Shown: positions 7,851-15,894 of the stretch, in pieces | Position numbering within the stretch: the first letter of the stretch is position 1 | Layout: each line of letters begins with the position of its first letter | DNA from: Candidatus Sumerlaeota bacterium | GTDB taxonomy: Bacteria; Sumerlaeota; Sumerlaeia; JADFCT01 | Length of the DNA stretch: 30,446 nucleotides | Assembly (NCBI GenBank): GCA_026398575.1 | Contig: JAPLSP010000395.1 | Coordinates: 1-30,446 of the forward strand | Direction: 5' to 3' | The notes under the pieces: model-generated | Told to the model about the DNA's origin: nothing | Seen by the model: the letters and a program-made list of their open reading frames with translations, nothing else | Database searches by the model: none | Translations under genes and position numbers: made by a program

Positions 7851-8789
7851 ATAGGCTTTTCGCATCTGGGTGAAGATATCCTGATAAAGCGCAGCCTCCG
7901 CGTCTGCCGTGGACTCATCGGGCATGGCGTCCAACAGCCGGCGCTGGATAACACGGAATACCTCATCCTGCTCGACGGGTTCCCGCAGCGTGTCCTTGCG
8001 GCCAATCATGTGGTCCAGCGCCTGAAGCAATGGAATATGCTGCAATATCTCACGCGGCTGGCTGGACGGCAGCGCCAGAACGACGACGGTTTTGGGCGCG
8101 TTCGCCGCGGCGACGGTCAGCTCCTTCAGGAAGTTCAGGCTTTGCTCGCGAAGATCGGTCTTGATAACCTTGACGCCGCCGGCATTGATCAGGTATTCGA
8201 GCACTTCGTCCAGCAGGATCAGATTCGGAGCATCGCCGAAGAGCGCAAGCAGATCGTCGCCTCCTGGGGCGACGCGCGACTCGTCATTGGCGCGCATGGC
8301 CTCGTATCCGGCTTTCCCGCCCAGCTTCAGCGCCAGCCATCCCCAAAGCGTCTGCACGCGGGCGCCGTCGCATTCCTTGCCTTTCTGCGCGTTGAAGAAC
8401 TGGCCGTCCACGACCGCGACGCGAACTCCCGCCGGGCTGGGCAGTCCCTTGGCCTCGGACAGCACATCGAGCGCCTTGCGCTTTTGGGTCGCGTGGAAAA
8501 GGGCAGCCATCGTGTGAGATTTGCCGCCACCGAAAGGCGTCATGAGTTTGAGCACGGGCGCGCCCCCCTTGCCAGCCAGCCGCTTCAGAACTTCCTCAAG
8601 CAGCGATTTCAAGCCGGCCGTCACGTAAGACGCGCGAAAAAAAGACTCGGCGTCACGATAAACCGGCGCTACTTTCCCCGTCCCGTCGGCGAGCGGCCCA
8701 AGGTCCAGGGCGAAGATGTCGGTCTCGGCGTTCTCCTTCAGAACGTCGGGATGCAGGCGGACTGATTCGATCCAAGGCTTTGCTGTCAT
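7797..8789 (-). pseudogene. DUF499 ATPase, N-terminal part of an interrupted gene
   Basis: These 330 residues hold the ATPase core of a DUF499-family protein, the ATPase member of helicase-methylase-ATPase defence systems. Visible are KPWIESVRLHPDVL at the start, Walker A in MTPFGGGKSHT (about residues 83-93), AVVDGQFF, and Walker B in NLILLDEVLEYL (about 188-199). It also has VVVLALPSSQPREI and GRKDTLREPVEQDEVFRVI. Native sequence stops at FTQMRKAY (about residue 314); the last 16 residues come from the inserted element and end at TGA 7797. The start ATG 8789 has GGGAG six bases upstream, overlapping the stop of the preceding small frame. The N- and C-terminal parts are in different frames, so simple readthrough would not restore the protein. 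The product would be a truncated ATPase without its C-terminal two-thirds. Confidence 0.85.
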
Positions 8790-8793
8790 GGCG

Positions 8794-9171
8794 TCACTCC
8801 CATTCCATTGATGATCTGGCGTAATCCGAGAATATCATTCTCAATCTGGCGTTGTCAGGCAGCCGTTCCGACACCGCGCGGGTAGCGCGCGGGTAACGCG
8901 CGGGTAGCGCGAGGGTCCAAACCGTGAGCCTTTTGAGCCCTTTATGAGCCCTTTGGGCCATTTCTGTGACCATTCCTCTGTGAGGCAATTGAGGCATTTC
9001 TGAGTCATTTCTGAGAACACCCCGCATCGAGCAATCCGGCAATATCCGGCATGATTGTTCGCAATCCGGCACAATCCGGCAATTTGCTTCCCGCCAGATT
9101 CGGGTTGTTTGATCCGGCACAATCCGGCAACATCCGGTACTTCTTTCAATGCCGGATACTGCCGGATTCAC
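8794..9171 (-). CDS. Doubtful 125-codon frame in a repeat-filled spacer
   Basis: A GTG-initiated frame exactly fills the gap between the AlbA_2-HATPase gene (GTGA overlap at 9168-9171) and the DUF499 gene (four-base gap). Its stop overlaps the DUF499 ribosome site. This spacing fits a translated, coupling frame. Against it, the DNA is built of 9-11 bp tandem repeats that rotate the reading frame. The product is an odd mix (NCRIVPD and CRILPD repeats, Cys-rich, then Arg-rich RYPRATRAV) matching no family I know. It may be a translated spacer, a decayed linker/winged-helix region of a regulator, or non-coding DNA with binding sites. Low confidence as a gene. Confidence 0.3.
   Translation of the reverse strand: MNPAVSGIERSTGCCRIVPDQTTRIWREANCRIVPDCEQSCRILPDCSMRGVLRNDSEMPQLPHRGMVTEMAQRAHKGLKRLTVWTLALPARYPRATRAVSERLPDNARLRMIFSDYARSSMEWE
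8876..9167. repeat. Four successive short tandem-repeat families (9-11 bp periods)
   Basis: The stretch holds, in order: GCGCGGGTA at 8876, 8887, 8898 (11-bp period); GAGCC at 8926, 8935, 8946; GAGGCA/GAGTCA at 8982, 8991, 9002, 9013; and ATCCGG at 9034, 9044, 9064, 9074, 9112, 9122, 9132. The last set is followed by inverted CCGGAT at 9152 and 9162. The CCGG set is spaced mostly by exactly 10 bases, about one helical turn, so the sites face the same side of the helix. Periods are not multiples of three, unlike the in-frame repeat at 14563-14625. It sits upstream of the DUF499 gene and could bind a regulator such as one of the winged-helix proteins of this operon; this is inference. Confidence 0.75.
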
Positions 9172-10562
9172 GATAGCGGCTTGTCCGTTCGCACATACTC
9201 CGTCAGCCGCGCCTTGCCTCTCTGCCGCATGAAACCCATGTCGGCCAAGTTTTTGAGATCGTTTCGGGCCTGCCGTTCCTTCACATCCCCCGGCAAGCGT
9301 TGAATATAATCTGAAAGCCGGATGGTCTGCCCAGTCTTCATGCTATTCAGAATTTTCCGCTGCCGCGTATTCAAATCTTCTGCCGATGCCGTAATACCTT
9401 TTCTTCTTCCTTGCGGCAGAATCAGCATAATGCCTCCGGAGACTTGCCGCCATTCCGGCTCAGGTAATCCCATTGCGCGGAATTCCCGCACAATGCGGCG
9501 CGTCCCCGAACCAATGCGCTCAATTTGTCCGTGCAGCATGAACAAATGGGCGATGTCGGGATTTCTTGGCCGCGAGGCATGAATCTGCTTCAGTTCATTG
9601 ATCTTCATCCCTTCGGGAAGATCGCCGATGTTCCATATCTCAATTCGGTCCGCATAAGTCGCAATGCTGGCGCCGCCATTTGCGGGGGCGTAGTCTCGAT
9701 GGATGATTGCATTCAAAAGAGCCTCGCGGATGGCTGGCATGGGGTACGCAGCTTTTTGTTCGCGTCGAAGTCCTTGCCGGGGAATTTCCGAGCTGATAGG
9801 TGTGTGCGCTTCAAGGAACTTAAAACTCTTTTCAAGTATCTGATATAGATTGCCGCCGATCATGCGGCTGTCGGCCAGTTTCTCTTGCTCCGTGCCTTTG
9901 TATGCAACTGCGCGCATCCGCATCTGAGGAAACCGCTTGTCCGGCTGCTTGCCAAACAGCGCATAGGCGCTGTTGCGAATCAGATTGCCTTCTGCCAAAT
10001 CTAATTCACAGAGAATATCCCAAACATCATTCTTGCTTCTGAATACGAATAATCTGCCGCCCTCGGCTTCTCTCGCCACGCGAAGGATAAGTTTTGTATC
10101 CAAGTCATCCAAGCCGATTCCCGTCGCAATCTGACGCTCCCAGCGCGGACCAAAGGCGGCCCTCCTTAAAAGCAATTGCCTTGCCTCCAGGCCATCGGCA
10201 GCTTGTGTTTCCGCCTCAGTCCGGATGAATATCTGCCGGTCAAACGTGTATGGCAAATCATAGCCTGATGGAACATCAATCAAGATTAAGTGTCTTTTCC
10301 CAATCTCTACGGAGCGCATGGCTGCCGCCACCGCCGGCGCAATGCGTTTCTGAAGTTCTTCTCGCAGATGCGCCGACTTCTGCTCCGAATCAAGAACACT
10401 TCCACCCACTCCTCCGATCACCAGCGCGCCTCCCAGGCCATTGGCGAACGCGCAGACCACACGCCCAATCTTGGCCGGATCATCGGCCCAATCCACCGGA
10501 CAAAATTCCAGCGTGTCGCTTCGCTTGGCTCTCAACAGATCACTGACAGCAGCGTCGTTCAT
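9168..10562 (-). CDS. AlbA_2 (Schlafen-like) DNA-binding / HATPase_c_4 protein
   Basis: This 464-residue protein has the architecture of the 'ATP-binding / putative transcriptional regulator' family related to the RecG-like AAA-4 group. The N-terminal AlbA_2/Schlafen domain is about residues 1-130 (TLEFCPVDWADDPAKIGRVV, CAFANGLGGALVIGGV, IFIRTEAETQAADG). The GHKL-type ATPase is about 265-380 (IREALLNAIIHRDYAPANGG N-box, ADRIEIWNIGDLPEGM, QIERIGSGTRRIV G-box). A C-terminal winged helix lies at about 405-464. Such proteins occur widely in defence islands beside restriction or Hma/BREX-like genes; their exact role is not settled, and regulation or sensing is usual speculation. ATG 10562 overlaps the TGA of the upstream DUF4062 gene by ATGA. 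Together the two are likely a functional pair, equivalent to the single fused protein at 14320-15894. Confidence 0.85.
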   Translation of the reverse strand: MNDAAVSDLLRAKRSDTLEFCPVDWADDPAKIGRVVCAFANGLGGALVIGGVGGSVLDSEQKSAHLREELQKRIAPAVAAAMRSVEIGKRHLILIDVPSGYDLPYTFDRQIFIRTEAETQAADGLEARQLLLRRAAFGPRWERQIATGIGLDDLDTKLILRVAREAEGGRLFVFRSKNDVWDILCELDLAEGNLIRNSAYALFGKQPDKRFPQMRMRAVAYKGTEQEKLADSRMIGGNLYQILEKSFKFLEAHTPISSEIPRQGLRREQKAAYPMPAIREALLNAIIHRDYAPANGGASIATYADRIEIWNIGDLPEGMKINELKQIHASRPRNPDIAHLFMLHGQIERIGSGTRRIVREFRAMGLPEPEWRQVSGGIMLILPQGRRKGITASAEDLNTRQRKILNSMKTGQTIRLSDYIQRLPGDVKERQARNDLKNLADMGFMRQRGKARLTEYVRTDKPLS

Positions 10563-11230
10563 GGCCGCACCGCCTTTGCGAAGTACTCGGGAAAGATGGC
10601 TTCGGGATGTCCCAGCTGAGATTCAATGAACAGCATTGCCTCTTGAGTGTTTCGATATGCCTGTACCCAATTCCCAGTGCGATTCTCGACAGGTTCGCTA
10701 TCACGGACTGCCAGATCGTACATGTCCAGAATTCGCAAATCATCCAAGAGTGGATTATGCTTCATAGTCAGTCGCGACTCGATATGTGGCACGGCTTTTT
10801 TTACTGCGCGAAAGAATTGCCTGGCAACGGCAACTTCGTGCTGAACAAGAAACCATCGCTTGCGCCCTGATTTAATGGCGCGCTCCATTTCCTGATGGGT
10901 AATGGATTTTTCTGTCTTTATTTTTCCACTGCCATAACTCCCGGTGATGATGCCCAGGAAGGCGTCGCAGTCATTCACGGCTTGAAGGCAATTGTCAAAA
11001 TTAGACATGTCCGAATCCACTGGCACGGTTCCTCTGCGAGACATCCAGACATCCCATCCAGCGCTGAGAAGCATGCCATAGATTTGTTCCAGTAATGACT
11101 CAATCCCGTAAACCGTTGACGAAACCATGATCACGGGCCGGTCGCGCCCTTGCCGTCGTAATGCTCGAAGTTTTTCAACGCATTGTTTTGCGGGCCATCG
11201 GCATCGCTTTGTATTATTTTTGCTCTGCAT
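10559..11230 (-). CDS. DUF4062 domain protein
   Basis: This 223-residue protein carries a DUF4062 domain: VIMVSSTVYGIESLLEQIY at about residues 33-51, then WDVWMSRRGTVPVDSD, NCLQAVNDCDAFLGIITGSYG, SITHQEMERAIKSGRKRWF. The fold resembles TIR/nucleoside-deoxyribosyltransferase-like domains (SSxxxL..ER, C-D-x-F/Y-x-G-I/L-x-G-x-Y-G), and DUF4062 is frequently found at the N-terminus of STAND and GHKL defence proteins. No membrane segment is visible. It begins 19 bases after the methylase stop and overlaps the AlbA_2-HATPase gene by four bases, so the pair is probably co-translated. Whether it has NAD- or nucleotide-cleaving activity cannot be told; no catalytic Glu in the TIR position is obvious to me. 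Confidence 0.8.
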   Translation of the reverse strand: MQSKNNTKRCRWPAKQCVEKLRALRRQGRDRPVIMVSSTVYGIESLLEQIYGMLLSAGWDVWMSRRGTVPVDSDMSNFDNCLQAVNDCDAFLGIITGSYGSGKIKTEKSITHQEMERAIKSGRKRWFLVQHEVAVARQFFRAVKKAVPHIESRLTMKHNPLLDDLRILDMYDLAVRDSEPVENRTGNWVQAYRNTQEAMLFIESQLGHPEAIFPEYFAKAVRP

Positions 11231-11248
11231 AACCGCATTTCTCCTTTA

Positions 11249-14200
11249 TCAAAACAGCTGCGGCTGCCCGGCGCGGCGCTCGGCCAGGGCGGCTTTGCCG
11301 ATGATGATGGCGTTCCAGTTGGCCAGCAGCTTGCCCAGGGCCGATTGCTCGGCGGTGGACGAGACGCTTTGCAGCTCGCCGCCTTTGAGCGCCGGACCGG
11401 CCAGGGCCTGCGCCACGAGGCGCATCTGCTCCAGGTTCGGCTTGGCCTCCTCAAGGAATTCCGGGATCAGCGGCGGCTTGTGCTCCACGAGCCACAGCAG
11501 CCGGTGCAGGGCGTCCACCAGTGGCACAGGCGCCCCTGCCTGTGTCTCAGGTGTATCCGGTATCCCCAAATCCTTATCCCCGCCGCGTTCGGTGAAGTCC
11601 CGCAGACGATACTTGCTCTTCTTCTTCTCCAGCAGCGCGCGCTTGCCCTGAGATATGCCGTGCGGGCCGTCCAACTCGACGTGCGTGCCGTTGGCGAAAA
11701 TGATTGCCTCGCCGGCGTCCAGCTCCGCCGCAGAATAGGTATAGCGCCACAACACGTAGAACCGCGACGCCGGGTCCAGTCCCGCCAGATTGGTCTGGCC
11801 GTCTTTGCCGCCAACCTCTTTCGACAACCGCGCCAGGATGCTTTCCAGCACGACCGTCTCGACTTCCGTCAAGAATCGTTCGGCGGGCGCCTCCTCGCCA
11901 TTGGCGTACTCGACTCGCGCAAACCGCGTGAACGCCCGCAGCCCCGCCCCGACGCACGCAATCACCAGGTCCGCTCCCGAAATCCCCATCGCCCACAACG
12001 TCTCCACCCGCTCCCGCACGATCTGCTCCAACTCCGGCTTGACCGCCTCCTCGTAGTTGCCCGTCTCCGTTCCCTCACGCTTGCGTGCCACTAGAAAAAT
12101 GCTAGAGGCAAGAGCGGCTGTACCAATGGCGATCATGCGGCTCTTACGCTCAGTGTCGAGAGGCCACGCCTCCACAATGACAAATTCTGCTCGCCGGAGT
12201 GCGTCAACTAACGTGCTCCAGCCGAGCGTCGTTTTGTGTGCATAGACGACTACCAAATTGCCGCTTGGTTTCAGGACACGGCCGACTTCTCGAAATGCCA
12301 TTTGCATCATTCGCTCATAAGCCTGACGTGCCCGTTCTTTATCTCCATCGTGCCGTGCAGAATCTGCAACAGCTTCCGCTTTCTTTGGCGTTCCGGCCCC
12401 GGCAAAATGCTCCTGAAATTGGCCGGAGAGCGATCTCTTTAACCAAACATAAAAAAAATCGGAAAGATCCGCATAGGAAACGTTGTCATAATACGGCGGA
12501 TCGGTGATCACCGCGTCTAGCGAAGCTATTCCCTGCGCGAGTTTTGTCGCATCTCCCCGGATCACATTGCCGGGCATCATCTGCGACGACGCAACCGCTT
12601 CTATCATAGCCGGCGTGTCTTCCAAAATGGCAATCCAGCTAGCGCCATCAGGATTAAAGATGTTGGTCTCCGCGTAATCCCAGGCCATCGGGAGAGCCTG
12701 ACGAGTAAATGCGTGGCCAACGCCTCGTCCACCGGTGTAATTCCAAGTGCATTCCATGCAATTAAAGTCAGCCAATTTGTCTATCATCACGCTGACGTAA
12801 GTTTGGATTGCGGCAGAAGAATCTAGGTCGTCGTTACCACACTGGAGTTCCTTCGCAACATCATTAGCAAGAGCGCAAAGTGTGATTTGCGCAAGAAGTT
12901 GCCTTGGGGAGAAAACTTGACCGTAGGTTGTGAAACCGTAAAGCCGAATCCAAAAGCTGTTTTTTGCATCATCAATGATCTGTTCATCAGGCACAGTAAG
13001 TCCGGCCTTCTTGCAGAGTTTCTCAATGCGTATGCGGATAGAATCATCGTCAGGAACGAAATCCCGGAAGTTATCCGCAGCCAGGTAAACCTTGCCTTGC
13101 TTGCCGGGGCGCATGCAGGCAATCGCCATCATCTGTTGGCCCATGCGACCGGCGCAGCCTTCGGTCTTGACGTGATCGCTATCAGCGACCGTGCCGCAGA
13201 ATGGGCAGGTGGCGTTACCCCCTTTGGAGAACTCGGCAGGGTCGAAGCCCAGTCCGCTCTCCGTGCGCGCCTCGACGACCTCGAAGCGGACCTGTTTCTT
13301 GCCGCGCGGCGCGATCATCTTCAGCGCGACGCAACGTTTTTCTTTCTTGCATAGCCAAGTCTGTTTCACCAGCGGGACGGTGGCTTTACATTTGGGATTC
13401 TTACAGGTGACGGTACGCGTCCAGAGATAGGCGACTGGCATCAGATAGCCCGGCGGCGCGTCGCCGCTGGCGTGGTCTTTCAAGTGATCGCCTTGGGTCG
13501 CCGGTTTTTTGCCCTTGTACTCGGGATCGGGGATAAGCGGGTAGAGGTCGCCGATCTCGGCTCTGACTTTGTTCAACACCCACTCGCCCCAGTAGCGGAC
13601 TTCCTTCGCCAGCCCGCCCCAGGTGGTTTCGCCTTTGTCATTCTCCGGACCGGTCATGCCGCGGGCAGTGGGATCGGGTTTGCCGTATTTCTGTGGATAG
13701 ACCAGCGTGCACAGCTCAATGATGTGGGCGACGGGATTGAGGTCGAGCGCGTATGCCTCGCACCCCAGCCGCAACGCCTCCAGTGGAATCGCCCCGCCGC
13801 CGGCAAACATATCCAGCACGCGCGGACGCGGCGCGCGTCCCACTTCGATGTCTTCAACCGTGACCTCCGCGCCCTTGCCCGCGTCGCCTTCGCTGCCTTC
13901 GCCGCCGCGAGAATCAGTCGCAAACTTGAACTCATCCACCCATGCCGGCTTGCCCGTCTTCCCCGCCTTCCAATCGCCGATCTCCCGCGTCAGCCGTTCG
14001 GCATGGGCCTCAAGAATATGCCCGCACGCCCTTTCAATCGTCTTGGGATTGCCCGGATATTTGCAAAGTTCCGCGACGAACTTGGCGGCATTGGCGCGTC
14101 CAAGGCTTTGCTTCTTGTTATCCGGCCCATTTTCAGGGATGAACCGCGACGCCGGCACAAGCGCCCCATACACCGCCGCCCGGCACGCCACCAGCGGCCG

Positions 14201-14323
14201 CCGCGCCCACCACAAATGCAGCGTAGAAATATGCCCCTTGCGCACCGACTTCTCCCGCGAAGCCTCAGCGCTGATAGCCTCGATGGGCAGGTAGTCCTCG
14301 ATCAGGCGTTTGTCGTCGCTCAT
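11249..14323 (-). CDS. DUF1156-type DNA adenine/cytosine-N4 methylase
   Basis: This 1024-residue modification subunit has an N-terminal DUF1156 segment: RLIEDYLPIEAISAEASREK and HISTLHLWWARRPLVACRA (residues 6-50). The SAM-binding motif I, DMFAGGGAIPLEALRLG, starts at 171 and the catalytic motif IV, DPPYYDN, at 608-614. Motif I precedes motif IV with a large insert that includes likely zinc knuckles (CKNPKC, CPFCGT). DPPY fits N6-adenine or N4-cytosine methylation of DNA. In Hma/DISARM-like systems the methylase marks host DNA as self, while helicase and ATPase act on unmodified phage DNA. The frame is intact and full length. ATG 14323 overlaps the preceding gene's TGA as ATGA. The C-terminal half (about 700-1024) is less conserved and may hold target recognition. 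Target sequence cannot be read from the protein. Confidence 0.9.
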   Translation of the reverse strand: MSDDKRLIEDYLPIEAISAEASREKSVRKGHISTLHLWWARRPLVACRAAVYGALVPASRFIPENGPDNKKQSLGRANAAKFVAELCKYPGNPKTIERACGHILEAHAERLTREIGDWKAGKTGKPAWVDEFKFATDSRGGEGSEGDAGKGAEVTVEDIEVGRAPRPRVLDMFAGGGAIPLEALRLGCEAYALDLNPVAHIIELCTLVYPQKYGKPDPTARGMTGPENDKGETTWGGLAKEVRYWGEWVLNKVRAEIGDLYPLIPDPEYKGKKPATQGDHLKDHASGDAPPGYLMPVAYLWTRTVTCKNPKCKATVPLVKQTWLCKKEKRCVALKMIAPRGKKQVRFEVVEARTESGLGFDPAEFSKGGNATCPFCGTVADSDHVKTEGCAGRMGQQMMAIACMRPGKQGKVYLAADNFRDFVPDDDSIRIRIEKLCKKAGLTVPDEQIIDDAKNSFWIRLYGFTTYGQVFSPRQLLAQITLCALANDVAKELQCGNDDLDSSAAIQTYVSVMIDKLADFNCMECTWNYTGGRGVGHAFTRQALPMAWDYAETNIFNPDGASWIAILEDTPAMIEAVASSQMMPGNVIRGDATKLAQGIASLDAVITDPPYYDNVSYADLSDFFYVWLKRSLSGQFQEHFAGAGTPKKAEAVADSARHDGDKERARQAYERMMQMAFREVGRVLKPSGNLVVVYAHKTTLGWSTLVDALRRAEFVIVEAWPLDTERKSRMIAIGTAALASSIFLVARKREGTETGNYEEAVKPELEQIVRERVETLWAMGISGADLVIACVGAGLRAFTRFARVEYANGEEAPAERFLTEVETVVLESILARLSKEVGGKDGQTNLAGLDPASRFYVLWRYTYSAAELDAGEAIIFANGTHVELDGPHGISQGKRALLEKKKSKYRLRDFTERGGDKDLGIPDTPETQAGAPVPLVDALHRLLWLVEHKPPLIPEFLEEAKPNLEQMRLVAQALAGPALKGGELQSVSSTAEQSALGKLLANWNAIIIGKAALAERRAGQPQLF

Positions 14324-15894
14324 GAAGCACCCTTTTCAAACAATTTGCGCCCCTTGGCACTGAGACGATACATCTGGCTCTTGCTGCGAGGCTTCCCTGG
14401 GATCGTCAGCTCTAGCAACTGCTCGCTTACCAATCGTTTGATCCCCCGCTTGAAGTTCCCCGTTCGCATGGCGTAACCCAAGGCGCCAAGGAGTTCCGGT
14501 GCGCTGCGCGCGGATGAAAGGCAGGCTTCCAGGATTCGGCGTTCTGACCAGCTGATGGAGACATGGGCCTCCTCATGGGCCTCTTCATGGGCCTCATGGG
14601 CCTCATAGGCCTCATCATGGGCCTTCGCGACGCCACGGATTATCTCAGGCGCTCGATCAGCCGTTTCCGAATCGCCCGGTTCTTTCGGGCGCCAGAGAGT
14701 CTGCACGAACTGGCCGCCGTCCTGGCGGAACGCCGGCTCGCGCAATCCAGATTGCCGGCACAGGCGCAGCATATCGAGGATGCCGCTTCCCGCCTTCTCG
14801 GCATAGGCCGCCAGGAACATGGGATCGGCAATGAGTGGGTTGCGAGGGATCGAAGCGTGAGGTTTCCGCAACTTCTCGACGGTCAGCGGCGCCGGCAGCT
14901 CACCGGGGTTCCAAACTTCGAGCCGGTCAGCGAACAACATAACCTGAACGCTGGCGTTGCTGGCATAGTCCCGGTGCGTCACGGCGTTGACAATCGCCTC
15001 CCGCACCGCCCTCCACGGCAGCTCGTATTCGATGTCGCTGGCAACTTTTCCTTCGCGAGGAATCACGGCGCGGTTAATCTTGGCCATGACGAAATCCACA
15101 GCCTCGTCCACCATCTCAAACAATGCGCCCTTGTAGATGTGGTAGGACGGAATGGGTTTGCGCACTTCCGTGCCGTGGAAGTGGAGGCACTTGACCTCGG
15201 AAGTGATAAGGAATCGCTGAGGTTCTCTGCCGAAAAGCAGAATGGCGGCATGGTTGGGCTGATCGCCGTCGAGCAGGTTGAGGTGGGCCAGCGCCTTTGG
15301 AACCGATGTCTTGGGCCCCCATGCAAAACCGCGCTCGGTCTGTGCGCGAGCCAGGAAGTCCGCAATCTATTCTCGCGACAAATCGCTTATCTTCGCTTCC
15401 GGGCAGGCAGCGGCATCGAAAGGCCTGGTACGCAGTCGGCCAGTTTCTTCCAGATGCCCGACCAGGCTGGCGTATAGCGCGGCAGTGAGATCGGATGTTC
15501 CAAGAAATCGCCGCCGGATCAGCTGCTCTCCGGCCTTTCGAATCAGGGCCAGCATCTCGGACCGCCGTCCTGTGTCGTCCATACCTTTCACGAATACGAG
15601 TCGTGGTTTGCCTTTGGCGGTAGCGCGGTCGAACTCGCGCTCGGTGGGTGAAAGCCCGTCCTTATCCTGGGCGCCGTATTCGCAACCGAAAAGCCCGACA
15701 TAGACACCACAGCCATCCACCTGCTGAAGGTAAACATGATCTGCCCGGCGGTCGCACGCGGGCAAGTCCTCGAAAAGAAAGACATCGAAAAATCGCCGCA
15801 GTAGAGGATCGCCATGCACGAAATCGCGCACCGTGCGCCGTTCCTCGGCCAGTTCTTTCTGCACTGAGCTAACAAATATGCGCTGCTTAATCAT
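14320..15894 (-). pseudogene. DUF4062-HATPase_c_4 fusion protein, split by one amber codon
   Basis: Read without interruption, this is a 524-codon gene. It has DUF4062 (IKQRIFVSSVQKELAEERR at 2-20; VDGCGVYVGLFGCEYG; SPTEREFDRATAKGK), a middle domain (HLNLLDGDQPNHAAILLFG, EVKCLHFHGTEVRKPIPS), a GHKL ATPase (WRAVREAIVNAVTHRDYAS, ADRLEVWNPGELPAP, EKAGSGILDML), a His/Glu/Ala repeat linker and a winged helix. TAG at 15367-15369 follows LSRE; the same frame continues IADFLARAQTERGF without any indel. Relatives that I recall have Lys-Ile here, so a single AAG-to-TAG change would explain it. The first in-frame restart, GTG 15165, would remove the middle domain. Both ends keep ATGA overlaps with the helicase and methylase genes, so the mutation looks recent. 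The truncated 175-residue DUF4062 domain could still be made. Confidence 0.85.
14563..14625 (-). repeat. In-frame 9/12-bp repeats coding an EAH-rich linker
   Basis: CATGGGCCT units, some extended by three bases, are repeated about six times and encode Glu-Ala-His / Glu-Glu-Ala-His repeats between the GHKL ATPase and the winged helix. All length steps are multiples of three, so the coding frame has been under selection. Variable repeat linkers at this spot are usual for the family. Confidence 0.8.

Noticed and set aside
9031..9167. CRISPR-like array
   Set aside because: Repeat units are only 6-8 bases with 10-base spacing and there are no spacers of the usual 30-40 bases or cas genes.
14320..15165. 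Independent gene starting at GTG 15165
   Set aside because: The same frame continues upstream with conserved family sequence to the amber codon; 15165 is an internal Val of the fused protein.
15367..15369. Amber recoding (TAG read as an amino acid in this organism)
   Set aside because: The binding-lipoprotein gene ends with TAG at 4012-4014 at the expected C-terminus, so TAG works as a stop here.
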